Source: Cyclobacteriaceae bacterium | Lineage (GTDB): Bacteria > Bacteroidota > Bacteroidia > Cytophagales > Cyclobacteriaceae | Assembly: GCA_947458475.1 (NCBI GenBank) | Contig: CANGZP010000021.1 | Coordinates: 1 to 33,226, forward strand | Reading direction: 5' to 3' | Length of the DNA: 33,226 nucleotides | Part shown: positions 7,461 to 15,805 of the stretch, one piece after another | How positions within the stretch are numbered: the stretch's first letter is position 1 | How the letters are laid out: the number at the start of each line of letters is the position of its first letter | Position numbers and translations under genes: made by a program | Notes under the pieces: model-generated | The model's input: the letters and a program-made list of their open reading frames with translations, nothing else | Databases searched by the model: none | What the model was told of the DNA's origin: nothing

Positions 7461-7590
7461 ACAGTTCTCAGCCTGCTTTTGAAGGCAATCATAGAAGTAT
7501 TTTTGTGTCTTCGAGGTTGCTTAGTCAATAAAATTTACTTTCAAGGGTATAAAAAAAGTACAACTATAGTGAAGGGTCAAAAAATTATTT

Positions 7591-7782
7591 TTAATTCTTA
7601 CCTCGCTTGTAGCGTACACTAGGAGGCATGTCCTTAGCATCCACGGCAACAATTTCACCTTCTTTCATCACAATAAATGGGCTTTTCTTTTCTTTTTTAA
7701 ATGCAACAAGCTTCTTATAGGCTTCTTCAAGCCCTAGTACGATTTTGTCTCGCTCCTCTCTTAATTCGTCCTTAGTTTCCAT
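7591..7782 (-). CDS. Small charged protein coupled to a zeta-like kinase (candidate antitoxin)
   Basis: A 63-residue protein I cannot assign to a named family. Residues 1-30 are a highly charged helix or coiled coil (KDELREERDKIVLGLEEAYKKLVAFKKEKK), followed by a short beta-like part (SPFIVMKEGEIVAVDAKDMPP) and a basic tail. The gene overlaps the 3' end of the zeta-like kinase gene by 11 bp on the same strand, so the two are co-transcribed and probably translationally coupled. That pairing suggests an antitoxin or accessory factor, although classic epsilon antitoxins are larger and precede zeta. Function is inference from context. Confidence 0.65.
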   Translation of the reverse strand: METKDELREERDKIVLGLEEAYKKLVAFKKEKKSPFIVMKEGEIVAVDAKDMPPSVRYKRGKN

Positions 7783-8347
7783 CGTTTTTTTGTTTTATAG
7801 TCTTCCAGAGGGTTGGGTCATGGATAGTGGTTTCAGTAGAGCTTCCATCCGCGATAATTTCGTAGTTAGGTCCAGAATTATTTACAAGTAACCAGTTATC
7901 AAATTTAGGTAAAAAGAGGTTGAAAAAATTTTTCAAGCCTCTAGTATACCGTCTTCGAATTAAGTCCTCTGGTATGGCATGACCACCTTCTTCTATGCGT
8001 GTTTTTACCCTTGAAATAGCGAGTTCTTCAGAGTTAAGCCAAAAAAATAAGCAGGTCACTTGATATCCCAATCTTTTTGCCTTTGCTATAAACTGAACAT
8101 AGCTTTTTGTGGAAAGGGTCGTTTCGAAAGCAAAATTCTCACCATTCGCTACTAATTTATTGATGCGTATCAAGAGATATCTTCCTGCTTCAATTCCTGC
8201 TTTATCAGGTTGAAAAGGTGAAATTCCCTTCGCAATTTCATCAGCATTTACAAATTCTTTACAGTCTAGAATTTCAGGCAAAATGGTGTAGGAAACGGTT
8301 GTTTTACCCGCACCATTACAACCAGCAATGATGTAAAGTTTTTTCAT
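7772..8347 (-). CDS. Zeta-toxin-like P-loop kinase
   Basis: A 191-residue AAA_33/zeta-superfamily kinase. Walker A IIAGCNGAGKTT (6-17); NADEIAKGISPFQPD (34-48), the substrate-side motif of zeta proteins; FAFETTLSTKSY (72-83); and RVKTRIEEGGHAIPEDLIRRRYTRGL (113-138), a lid region with the arginines expected for phosphate handling. Zeta toxins phosphorylate UDP-N-acetylglucosamine and block wall synthesis; chromosomal members of this compact type are mostly uncharacterised and could have other substrates. No epsilon-type antitoxin lies upstream; a 63-residue gene overlaps the 3' end. A -7-like TATATTTG (minus strand, 8360-8353) lies so close to the ATG that the transcript would be nearly leaderless. 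Confidence 0.8.
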   Translation of the reverse strand: MKKLYIIAGCNGAGKTTVSYTILPEILDCKEFVNADEIAKGISPFQPDKAGIEAGRYLLIRINKLVANGENFAFETTLSTKSYVQFIAKAKRLGYQVTCLFFWLNSEELAISRVKTRIEEGGHAIPEDLIRRRYTRGLKNFFNLFLPKFDNWLLVNNSGPNYEIIADGSSTETTIHDPTLWKTIKQKNDGN

Positions 8348-8423
8348 TCAAACAAATATACGCTTTAACCTTAACATGCAGCTTGGCTGTCCTTGATTGA
8401 GCAAAACACCCAAAATTCAATTC

Positions 8424-9767
8424 CTACCCATTAAAAATCAACTTTACGGTCGTTCCTTGGCCGAGTTCGGAGCGAACCTGAATGTTGCCTTTATGGCGCC
8501 GCAGAATCTGCTTGGACAAACTCAAGCCGATACCTGACCCTTTCTGTTTGGTAGTAAAAAAGGGAATAAAAATCTTGCCCAAGGCTTCTTCTTCGATGCC
8601 CTTGCCCGTGTCGCTTACCTCCACAATGATCTTTCCCGCCTCGTCAATAAATCCCTTGAGGTGAATCTCTTTTTGCGGAGCGTCCTCTAGCGCTTGAATG
8701 GCATTATGCATAAGGTTGATCAGGACCTGCTCAATCTGGGTTTGGTCTCCAAACAAGACCAATTCCTGTGGCTGTAGCTCTTTGTGAAGCTGAATGCCTT
8801 GGCTTTCCAATTGGTGCTGCAACAAGAGTTCCAACTGATCAAATAGCGAAGCCAAAGGGATACTTCCGAACTTGGGTGCTGGCACATGGGCCAAGCTTCG
8901 GAAATCGGATACAAAGCTGACCAAGCCCTCGCTGCGCTTTTCAATGGTCTGAATTCCCATTAAAAAATCTTCCATGTCGGCGGTAGCTAAGCCCTCTTTT
9001 TGCTCCTGTTTTTGTTCCAACTCTCCCTTGAGGGTTCCCGCTAAGGAAGAAATCGGGGCAATGGAATTCATGATTTCGTGCGTGAGAATATTCACCAAGT
9101 TTTGCCAAGCTTCCATTTCCTTCTCCTCCAATTCGGATTGGATGTTTTGGAGGGAAACCAGTTTGAATCGCTCGCCCCGCATTAGCAGCTCGATCACATA
9201 CACGGAAAGCTGCATGATTCCGTCCGGATGGGCAATCTTGATCAGCTCACTACCTCCAGTCCGAAGTTGCTGTATGGCTTGGTGCAATTCTTTGTTGAGG
9301 TGCTCCACCTCCTGGATTTGTTTGAGGTCCTCCACCTGCAGCATGCGCTTGGCGGCCACATTGAGGATTTGAATCTCTCCATTTTCTCCAAAGGTGATCA
9401 AGCCAATGCTCAGGTGCTTGAATACGGAGCGGAAATACTGGTAATTCGCCTCCTTCTCCGCTTGATCTTCCTTGAGCTTGGCCAATATGGCATTGAATTC
9501 AATGTGCAGGTCATCGGTTTCTGTCCCGTCAAATTTGACTGGGTAAAGCTGGCTGTACTTGTCTTGCTTGATATTGTTCAAGAAAAGGCGAACTTTTTTG
9601 AAAGAGCTCTCCGCATAATTCACCAAAAAAATCAGTTGAATCCCTGCCACAATCAGGAATAGGGAAGTCGAAAAGACCCCCCAGTTTCCCAGGAGGGAGT
9701 AAGCCATCAGAAACAGGGTGGCCGTGAGTAAGCCGATGCGGCCAAGTAAGCCAACTTTATAATCCAT
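8424..9767 (-). CDS. NtrB-like sensor histidine kinase
   Basis: A 447-residue membrane kinase. Two membrane helices at the N-terminus (about 10-27 and 34-52) with almost no periplasmic loop, so the signal is probably sensed in the membrane or cytoplasm. A HAMP-like/coiled linker (55-110) is followed by a PAS-like domain (about 112-215). The H-box is LVNILTHEIMNSIAPI with His230 as phosphorylation site. The ATPase domain has the N box INLMHNAIQAL (350-360), G1 SDTGKGI (385-391), F box and G2 KGSGIGLSLS (409-418). It lies downstream of, and overlaps by 11 bp, an NtrC-family regulator gene, its obvious partner. Confidence 0.92.
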   Translation of the reverse strand: MDYKVGLLGRIGLLTATLFLMAYSLLGNWGVFSTSLFLIVAGIQLIFLVNYAESSFKKVRLFLNNIKQDKYSQLYPVKFDGTETDDLHIEFNAILAKLKEDQAEKEANYQYFRSVFKHLSIGLITFGENGEIQILNVAAKRMLQVEDLKQIQEVEHLNKELHQAIQQLRTGGSELIKIAHPDGIMQLSVYVIELLMRGERFKLVSLQNIQSELEEKEMEAWQNLVNILTHEIMNSIAPISSLAGTLKGELEQKQEQKEGLATADMEDFLMGIQTIEKRSEGLVSFVSDFRSLAHVPAPKFGSIPLASLFDQLELLLQHQLESQGIQLHKELQPQELVLFGDQTQIEQVLINLMHNAIQALEDAPQKEIHLKGFIDEAGKIIVEVSDTGKGIEEEALGKIFIPFFTTKQKGSGIGLSLSKQILRRHKGNIQVRSELGQGTTVKLIFNG

Positions 9768-11136
9768 ACTTCTCTAGTCTTCTGTACAAAGAGGCGCGTG
9801 TGAGCCCCAGTTCCTTGGCGGCCTTGGAGATGTTTCCCCCGTTTTTGTCGATGGCTCGCTGAATAGTCGTACGCTCCATGTCATCCAAATTGAGTGTGCT
9901 GCTCTGCTGCACCTTTTCAGAAGAAGGCTTTGCAGATAGGAAAAAGAAGTCTCGACTATCCAGTTCATCTCCATCCGCCATGATGATCGCCCGCTCGATG
10001 GCATGCTGAAGCTCTCGAATATTGCCAGGCCAGTTGTAGCGCTGCAGCAGATCCATGGCCTGTGGCCGGATGCCTTGGAAGTTTTTGCGGTATTTCTGAG
10101 CGTACTGCCTCAAGTAATGGTTGGCCAGCTGTGGAATGTCATCCTGTCGCTCCCGAAGAGGGGGTAGGTAGATCTCGACGGTATTGATTCGGTAAAGAAG
10201 ATCCTGTCGGAAAGCATTGTCTCCAACCATGTCGTGCACGGGCATATTTGTCGCGCAGATCAATCGGATATCTACTGGAATGGATTGGTTGGTCCCGATG
10301 CGGGTCACTTCTCGCTTTTGGAGCACGGTGAGCAGTTTGGACTGTAAAGGCATGGAAAGGTTGCCAATCTCATCTAGAAATAAAGTGCCTTGATCGGCCA
10401 CTTCAAATCTTCCTGCTCGGTCTTCTTTGGCATCGGTAAAGGCACCTCGCTTGTGCCCAAAGAGCTCGGATTCAAACAAGGATTCTGTAATGGAACCCAT
10501 GTCTACGCCTACAAAAATCTCGTCATTCCGTAGGGAGCGTTCGTGAATCGCCCGAGCGATGAGTTCTTTTCCAGTTCCGTTTTCCCCCAATATCAAGACA
10601 TTGGCATCCGTGGAGGCTACCTTGTCGATGATGGAAAAAATATTCTTCATGGAGGCCGATTGTCCAATGATCTCCGTGTAGTCTTTTTTAAGATCGCTTT
10701 GTAGCGTTTTTTGCTTTTTGCTCAACTTATCCACTTGGGTATAGCTCTCCTTGAGTTTGAGCGCAGCAGATAGGGTAGCCACCAACTTTTCGTTTTGCCA
10801 GGGCTTTAAGATAAAGTCCGTAGCCCCTTCTTTTAGTGCCTGCACGGCCATCTCCACATCTCCAAAGGCGGTGATCAAAATCACGACTGCATTGGGATCG
10901 ATCTCTTTAATTTGGCTCAACCAATAGAATCCTTCCTTGCCCGAAGTAGTGTCTTCTCGGAAGTTCATGTCCAACAGGATCACATCGAAGTTTTGGGTAT
11001 TGATCAAAAATGGAATCCGTCGAGGGTCCTTTTCAATGTGTACTTCTTTGGCATGCTTCTTCAACAGCATTTTTGCTGCAAAAAGTAAGTCCTCGTTGTC
11101 ATCGATGATCAGTATTCGTCCGAGTTGCTGTTCCAT
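9757..11136 (-). CDS. NtrC-family sigma-54-type response regulator
   Basis: A 459-residue three-domain regulator. Receiver (about 6-125): acidic pocket Asp12/Asp13, phosphoacceptor Asp56 (VILLDMNF), Thr89 and Lys111. AAA+ domain (about 155-385): Walker A GENGTGKE (184-191), Walker B TLFLDEIG (251-258), RxDLLYRI region and WPGNIREL (369-376). C-terminal Fis-type helix-turn-helix (417-459; GGNISKAAKELGLTRASLYRRLEKYGL). The sigma-54 contact loop reads GAFTDA (231-236) instead of the canonical GAFTGA. It forms an operon with the histidine kinase gene (11-bp overlap) and faces the FKBP gene across a region with a 7-bp inverted repeat that may be its binding site. Confidence 0.93.
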   Translation of the reverse strand: MEQQLGRILIIDDNEDLLFAAKMLLKKHAKEVHIEKDPRRIPFLINTQNFDVILLDMNFREDTTSGKEGFYWLSQIKEIDPNAVVILITAFGDVEMAVQALKEGATDFILKPWQNEKLVATLSAALKLKESYTQVDKLSKKQKTLQSDLKKDYTEIIGQSASMKNIFSIIDKVASTDANVLILGENGTGKELIARAIHERSLRNDEIFVGVDMGSITESLFESELFGHKRGAFTDAKEDRAGRFEVADQGTLFLDEIGNLSMPLQSKLLTVLQKREVTRIGTNQSIPVDIRLICATNMPVHDMVGDNAFRQDLLYRINTVEIYLPPLRERQDDIPQLANHYLRQYAQKYRKNFQGIRPQAMDLLQRYNWPGNIRELQHAIERAIIMADGDELDSRDFFFLSAKPSSEKVQQSSTLNLDDMERTTIQRAIDKNGGNISKAAKELGLTRASLYRRLEKYGL

Positions 11137-11216
11137 GGGAGTTGTTTTGGATTTACCCTAGAAAAATAGTGCCAACAGGGATTGGATCCCCTTAAGCTAG
11201 TTTCGCAGGCTAAATA

Positions 11217-11253
11217 TGTCCGAAAATGTACGATTTTATCTGGTTATCGGACA
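11217..11253. promoter_or_regulatory. Inverted repeat TGTCCGA...TCGGACA, candidate regulator site
   Basis: Perfect 7-bp arms at 11217-11223 and 11247-11253; a related TGTACG follows the first arm at 11227-11232. It lies 81 bp upstream of the response-regulator start and just upstream of the FKBP promoter, with no T tract directly after the second arm's loop partner that would make a normal terminator (a T run does follow, but the 23-nt loop is long). It could be an activator site for the NtrC-type protein. Confidence 0.4.
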
Positions 11254-11265
11254 CTTTTTTTGATT

Positions 11266-11295
11266 TTGGGTGCCTGATCATTTTTCCTACCTTTG
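11266..11295 (+). promoter_or_regulatory. Bacteroidota-type promoter for the FKBP gene
   Basis: TTG at 11266-11268, exactly 19 bp, then TACCTTTG (11288-11295). Transcription would begin near 11301, which makes an ATG at 11270 impossible as start and supports the ATG at 11318. Confidence 0.75.
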
Positions 11296-11317
11296 GGGCT
11301 CACTAAAACTGAATCAA

Positions 11318-11743
11318 ATGTCAGCTAAAAAAGGGGATGCTGTAGCCGTCCATTACACCGGAAGATTGGAAGATGGGAGTATTTTTGACTCCTCCGTTTC
11401 CAGGTCACCACTAAGTTTTACGCTTGGCGATGGCAACATGATTAAAGGCTTTGATTCAGCAGTATATGGGATGGTGATCGGAGACAAAAAAACAGTGACT
11501 ATTCCTGCGGCAGAGGCCTATGGAGAGCGCCGTCAGGACATGATGATTGACGTACCCTTGTCGGAGGTGCCACCACATATCGAAGCAGAGATCGGACTGC
11601 AGTTGACCCTTCAAGGTCCAGGCGGACAGCCCATGCCGGTCACGGTCGTAGATATGGACGAGGAGAAAATCACTTTAGATGCCAATCATGAGCTGGCAGG
11701 AAAAGATTTGATTTTTGATATTGAACTCGTTTCCATTAACTAA
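11318..11743 (+). CDS. SlyD-like FKBP-type peptidyl-prolyl isomerase
   Basis: A 141-residue cytoplasmic folding helper that isomerises Xaa-Pro bonds. The order of parts is that of SlyD: KKGDAVAVHYTGRLEDGSIFDSS (4-27), LSFTLGDGNMIKGFDSAVYGMVIGDKKTVTI, the inserted chaperone flap (MIDVPLSEVPPHIEAEIGLQLTLQGPGGQPMPVTVVDM), and the closing FKBP strand ITLDANHELAGKDLIFDIELVSI. The histidine-rich metal-binding tail of E. coli SlyD is absent, as in many short homologues. An in-frame ATG at 11270 exists, but it lies inside the promoter and adds residues unlike the family, so 11318 is chosen. A strong terminator follows. Confidence 0.92.
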   Translation: MSAKKGDAVAVHYTGRLEDGSIFDSSVSRSPLSFTLGDGNMIKGFDSAVYGMVIGDKKTVTIPAAEAYGERRQDMMIDVPLSEVPPHIEAEIGLQLTLQGPGGQPMPVTVVDMDEEKITLDANHELAGKDLIFDIELVSIN

Positions 11744-11800
11744 CTTTTCTTTATGAAAAGGAAGAACTTGAAAAAATCTCCGAAATAGGATTCCGAAAAA

Positions 11801-11832
11801 TAGCTCACTGGCAATTCCAGTGAGCTATTTTT
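11801..11832 (+). terminator. Rho-independent terminator after the FKBP gene
   Basis: Perfect 11-bp stem (11801-11811 with 11817-11827), loop CAATT, then TTTTTATGTTTTT. It ends the FKBP transcript; the next gene begins 30 bp later and must have its own or a read-through promoter. Confidence 0.88.
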
Positions 11833-11861
11833 ATGTTTTTAAAGAATAAATAGTTCAAAAA

Positions 11862-12770
11862 ATGAAACTATATAATACATCTAAATTCAAAGATGAAAAA
11901 GCGGACCATGCTTACTTTGAAAATTGGGTTGGTCAGTTGGAAAAAAATAACGGAAGGAAGTACGAGCGATATGAAATTCAGACCTCCCTTGGCAAAACAA
12001 TGGTTTGGGGTCATCAAACAAGCGAAAATCCTCCCAATACCTTAGTGATTTTCCCAGGTGCAAGAACTACTTCCTTGTTCTGGGACTTTGATAAGGGTCT
12101 GGATAATCTGGGCCAAGAATTGAGAATTTTTCTGGTGGAAACCAATGGCCTACCAAATTTAAGTGAAGGGAATACACCCGACATCAACTCCTTGGATTAT
12201 GGTGTTTGGGCTACTGAAGTGTTTGACCAGTTAAAAATCCAAAAAGCATACATTGCTGGTGCATCCTTTGGGGGATTGATTTGCATGAAATTTGGAATGG
12301 TAAGCCCAGAAAGAATTCAGGCTGCATTTTTACTGAACCCAGGTTGCTTGCAACCCTTTTCACTCACGCTCAAAAATCTCTACTACAATCTTTTGCCTAT
12401 TCTGGTTACTACCGAAAAAAATGTGTCCAAATTTCTGGATCAAGCAGTCTTTTCAAAGCCCAATCATCAGCTTTCTAGCATTTCAGAGAAGATGATTATT
12501 GACTATGAAGTTTTCGCCATTGCTCGATACATCGATAAAACGCAAAAGCCTTATTTCATGAATAAGGAACTTGAAAAAGTGCAGGTGGAAACCTATTTGC
12601 TTCTGGGGGACAAAGACCTTTTATTTCCTTTTCAGAAATCAGTTGACCATGCCAAAGGACTAATTAAGTCCTTGAAAGAAGTGAAAATTTATTCGAAGGT
12701 GGGGCATGGAATTGAAACTTTCGACAAGGCCATGAACTACATTGGAGAGCAAATAAGAAATAGACGCTAA
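11862..12770 (+). CDS. Alpha/beta hydrolase
   Basis: A 302-residue cytoplasmic hydrolase without a signal peptide. Landmarks: LVIFPGARTTSLFWD (61-75) as oxyanion strand, nucleophile elbow GASFGG with Ser135, acid Asp252 in LLGDKDLLFP, and His282 in VGHGIE. The triad is complete and in order. Substrate is unknown. Its own base composition is slightly more AT-rich than its neighbours. The gene lies right after the FKBP terminator on the same strand and converges with lpxH with only 7 bp between the stops and no visible hairpin there. Confidence 0.8.
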   Translation: MKLYNTSKFKDEKADHAYFENWVGQLEKNNGRKYERYEIQTSLGKTMVWGHQTSENPPNTLVIFPGARTTSLFWDFDKGLDNLGQELRIFLVETNGLPNLSEGNTPDINSLDYGVWATEVFDQLKIQKAYIAGASFGGLICMKFGMVSPERIQAAFLLNPGCLQPFSLTLKNLYYNLLPILVTTEKNVSKFLDQAVFSKPNHQLSSISEKMIIDYEVFAIARYIDKTQKPYFMNKELEKVQVETYLLLGDKDLLFPFQKSVDHAKGLIKSLKEVKIYSKVGHGIETFDKAMNYIGEQIRNRR

Positions 12771-12777
12771 CTCACAA

Positions 12778-13599
12778 TTACTGATAGCTGTTACTTTCAA
12801 ACCTAGTGCCATGAGGGGAAGGAATAGTTGAAAAAGTTATCAATTGTGTTTCAGACGAACTCATTTCTAAATAAGTGTTTTGACTTACCCATTCTCCCAA
12901 ATTGAAATAGGTAGCGCTTTGGCCAACAGGGAGCTGCAGAGGGAGATGTCGGTGGCCAAAGATGTAACAGTCATGCGGTACCGATTGCTCCACTTCCTTG
13001 CAATAGGCCCAGAGCCATTCATCTGCTCCTAAAAATCGCTGTTCATCCTTACTGCTGTTACTGATTCGACTTTTTCCAGACCAGGCACGTGCCAGACTTA
13101 TTCCAATATCGGGATGGGTCCATCGAAAAAGCCACTGGGCTATCGGACTGGTAAATACTTTTTTAAGCACCTTGTAGGTAGGATCGCCAGGGCCCAAGCC
13201 ATCTCCATGTCCTACCAAGATTTTTTTCCCTTCTACTAAGATTTCGATGGGATGGGTGTACACGGGAATTCCGAGCTCTTGCGTGAAATAATCCTGCATC
13301 CATAGGTCATGGTTGCCCGTAAAAAAAAGTATGGGAATCCCTCGATCACGAAGTTGAGAGAGCTTTGCTAAAAAGGGAAGTTGCCCTTTTGGGATCACTT
13401 GCTTGTATTCAAACCAGAAGTCGAAGATATCGCCCACCAAAAAAATCGCCGCAGCCTCATCGGCAATGTAGTCTAGCCAAGCGATGATTCGTGCTTGCCG
13501 CTCCCTGCTAGATTGGAAATCTGGGGCACCCAAGTGAAAGTCTGAGGCGAAGAACAGCTTTTTTCCCTGTAGGGAAAAATTCAGGTCGGAGGCTTGCAT
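12778..13599 (-). CDS. lpxH: UDP-2,3-diacylglucosamine diphosphatase, LpxH type
   Basis: A 273-residue calcineurin-like phosphoesterase that cleaves UDP-2,3-diacylglucosamine to lipid X plus UMP in lipid A synthesis. Metal motifs in order: FASDFHLG (Asp20, His22), VGDIFDFWFEY (Asp57), FTGNHDLW (Asn96, His97), VGHGDGLGPGD (His131) and FGHRHLP (His216, His218). GDIFDFWFEY and GDGLGPGD are LpxH signatures. The frame extends upstream to 13698, but that extension crosses the ftsH terminator and the ftsH 3' end; the ATG at 13599 fits the family N-terminus. It lies 64 bp beyond the ftsH stop on the same strand, separated by a terminator. Confidence 0.9.
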   Translation of the reverse strand: MQASDLNFSLQGKKLFFASDFHLGAPDFQSSRERQARIIAWLDYIADEAAAIFLVGDIFDFWFEYKQVIPKGQLPFLAKLSQLRDRGIPILFFTGNHDLWMQDYFTQELGIPVYTHPIEILVEGKKILVGHGDGLGPGDPTYKVLKKVFTSPIAQWLFRWTHPDIGISLARAWSGKSRISNSSKDEQRFLGADEWLWAYCKEVEQSVPHDCYIFGHRHLPLQLPVGQSATYFNLGEWVSQNTYLEMSSSETQLITFSTIPSPHGTRFESNSYQ

Positions 13600-13632
13600 G
13601 GGGTAAAGATAGATGCAATCCCTCAAAAAAGG

Positions 13633-13659
13633 AAAAGCCCCGCAATAAGCGGGACTTTT
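13633..13659 (-). terminator. Terminator after ftsH
   Basis: An 11-bp stem with one mismatch (13633-13643 with 13649-13659) and loop AATAA; on the minus strand it runs into CTTTTCCTTTTTT. It separates ftsH from lpxH and probably gives partial read-through or leaves lpxH with its own promoter. Confidence 0.75.
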
Positions 13660-13663
13660 CGTG

Positions 13664-15739
13664 TTAGGCGTATGTTTTTGGTTCTTCAGTAGCTGCATCC
13701 GGTGTAGGAGGTTGGGCTTCCGCTGTTTCTTCCTTTTCGGTTACTTCTGCTACTTCAGCAGTAGGTTCAGCTTCTACAGGCTCCTTTTTATTTGTAAATG
13801 CCTGGTAAGTGGTCTCTTTTTCAAAAGGACGCTTGCCAATCAATCGCTCCAAATCCGCTTGGAATAGAATTTCTTTTTCCAAAAGTTCCTTGGCCAAGAT
13901 TTCGAGTTCTGCTTGGTGCGTTCGCAACAAGTCAAGCACACGGGTGTAGGCTTGTTGAATCAATTTACTCACCTCCTGGTCGATCATCTCGGCAGTGGCT
14001 TCTGAATAGGGCTTGGTCATCTTGTAGCCATCACTCTTGCTATCGTAGAAAGACACATTTCCCAACTTCTCGTTCATGCCATATACCGACACCATGGAGT
14101 AGGCCATCTTGGTGATGCGTTCTAGATCACTCAAGGCTCCGGTGGAGATCTTGCCGAAGATGATCTCTTCTGCTGCTCTACCACCTAAGGTCATACACAT
14201 CTCGTCAATCATCTGCTCCGTTTGGTAGAGAAACTGCTCCTTGGGAAGGTACTGGGCATAGCCTAGTGCCGCAATTCCTCGAGGGACGATGGATACCTTC
14301 ACCAAAGGGTCGGCATGTTCCAGGAACCAGCCTGCTACCGCGTGGCCTGCTTCGTGGTAGGCCACGATTTTTTTCTCTTCTGGTGAGATGATTTTTGTTT
14401 TCTTTTCGAGACCGCCAATCACTCGGTCGATCGCGTCTTGGAAATCCTGCATGTCTACAGCTTCCTTATTTTTACGCGCTGCGATTAGTGCGGCTTCGTT
14501 GCAGACGTTGGCAATTTCAGCCCCGGCAAAGCCTGGGGTTTGTGCAGATAATTTCTTTGGATCTACTTCCGTGTTGGTCTTGATGTGCTTCAAGTGAACT
14601 TTGAAGATGGCTTCTCTACCGACGATATCTGGTTTGTCGATGGAGATCTGTCGGTCAAATCGTCCCGCACGAAGCAAGGCACTATCCAATACGTCAGGAC
14701 GGTTGGTGGCTGCCAAAACAATCACACCAGAATCGGTTCCGAAACCATCCATCTCCACCAAAAGGGAGTTGAGCGTGTTTTCCCGTTCGTCGTTAGAGCC
14801 TGGCATCTGGCCTTTGCCTCTAGATCTACCGATGGCGTCGATTTCATCAATGAAAATGATACATGGAGCTTTCTCTTTTGCCTGCTTGAATAAGTCACGC
14901 ACACGAGCTGCACCCACACCTACAAACATTTCTACGAAATCAGACCCTGAGAGTGTAAAGAACGGAACTCCTGCTTCCCCAGCAACAGCCTTGGCAAGCA
15001 AGGTTTTACCGGTACCTGGAGGGCCTACAAGCAAGGCCCCCTTTGGAATTTTACCACCCAACTTGGTGAATTTGGACGGGTTCTTCAAAAATTCTACGAT
15101 TTCTTGAATTTCTACTTTGGCTTCATCCAGGCCTGCCACATTGTCAAATGTGATTTTTACCTTGTTGTCGGCATCAAAAAGTTGTGCCTTGGATTTGCCT
15201 ACATTGAAGATCTGACCTCCTGGACCTGCGCCTCCAGACATGCGGCGCATCATAAACCAGAAGAGCACAAATAACAAGATCATGAAACCAAAGCTTCCAA
15301 AGTAGTTGCTCCAGTTTTCTTCGTTGGTAACGGAGAACCCGATTTTTTCTGTTCCTACAGGCATTTTTTCTTCAAGCGCTTGAAAATCAGCTTGAAATTT
15401 GTCTGCGGTAGTTACTTGTAGCGAATAATGTGGGCCTTCCGGATTAAAGAACGTGGAATTTGCCTCCAATTCAGTTTTGTATTTGGCATTTTGGAGTGCC
15501 GCCGGCTTGAGGGTGACGTCCACTCGGTTCATGTTACGAACAATGACCACCTTGGACACATCCCCGGCGGTATAAATATCCTCAAAACGCTTTTGGGTGA
15601 TGTCTAATACCACACCGCGTTGTTGAATCCAGGTAAGTCCCAAAAGCACTGCTACTGCAGCTACAATGAGCCAAAGTTGAAAATTTGGTTTTTGAGGTAC
15701 CTTCGGGGTGAAATTTTTATTCTTGTTTTTGTCGCTCAT
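13664..15739 (-). CDS. ftsH: ATP-dependent zinc metalloprotease FtsH
   Basis: A 691-residue inner-membrane AAA protease that degrades misfolded membrane proteins and regulatory substrates. Two membrane helices (about 21-37 and 150-164) flank a periplasmic domain. AAA module: Walker A GPPGTGKT (239-246), [13 protein letters not shown] pore/second region, Walker [10 protein letters not shown] (293-301), and second region of homology [20 protein letters not shown]. Peptidase: HEAGH (462-466) with the third ligand Asp in GALSDLERI. The last ~50 residues are a low-complexity Glu/Ala/Thr/Pro tail typical of Bacteroidota FtsH. It follows rsfS by 66 bp on the same strand, a common arrangement, and ends at its own terminator. 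Confidence 0.97.
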   Translation of the reverse strand: MSDKNKNKNFTPKVPQKPNFQLWLIVAAVAVLLGLTWIQQRGVVLDITQKRFEDIYTAGDVSKVVIVRNMNRVDVTLKPAALQNAKYKTELEANSTFFNPEGPHYSLQVTTADKFQADFQALEEKMPVGTEKIGFSVTNEENWSNYFGSFGFMILLFVLFWFMMRRMSGGAGPGGQIFNVGKSKAQLFDADNKVKITFDNVAGLDEAKVEIQEIVEFLKNPSKFTKLGGKIPKGALLVGPPGTGKTLLAKAVAGEAGVPFFTLSGSDFVEMFVGVGAARVRDLFKQAKEKAPCIIFIDEIDAIGRSRGKGQMPGSNDERENTLNSLLVEMDGFGTDSGVIVLAATNRPDVLDSALLRAGRFDRQISIDKPDIVGREAIFKVHLKHIKTNTEVDPKKLSAQTPGFAGAEIANVCNEAALIAARKNKEAVDMQDFQDAIDRVIGGLEKKTKIISPEEKKIVAYHEAGHAVAGWFLEHADPLVKVSIVPRGIAALGYAQYLPKEQFLYQTEQMIDEMCMTLGGRAAEEIIFGKISTGALSDLERITKMAYSMVSVYGMNEKLGNVSFYDSKSDGYKMTKPYSEATAEMIDQEVSKLIQQAYTRVLDLLRTHQAELEILAKELLEKEILFQADLERLIGKRPFEKETTYQAFTNKKEPVEAEPTAEVAEVTEKEETAEAQPPTPDAATEEPKTYA

Positions 15740-15805
15740 TGCTAGTTATGGGGTACTTGTGTATATGCTAAAACAGATTTACTACTCGAAAGTTCATTGG
15801 ATAAC

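Noticed and set aside
11178-11200. TTGGATCCCCTTAAGCT as a plus-strand sigma-54 promoter (GG-N10-GC)
   Set aside because: Only the GG and GC dinucleotides fit; the better TTG-N19-TACCTTTG promoter lies between it and the FKBP gene.
13600-13698. Longer N-terminus for LpxH from the ATG at 13698
   Set aside because: It would cross the ftsH terminator and overlap the ftsH stop, and the added residues do not match the family.
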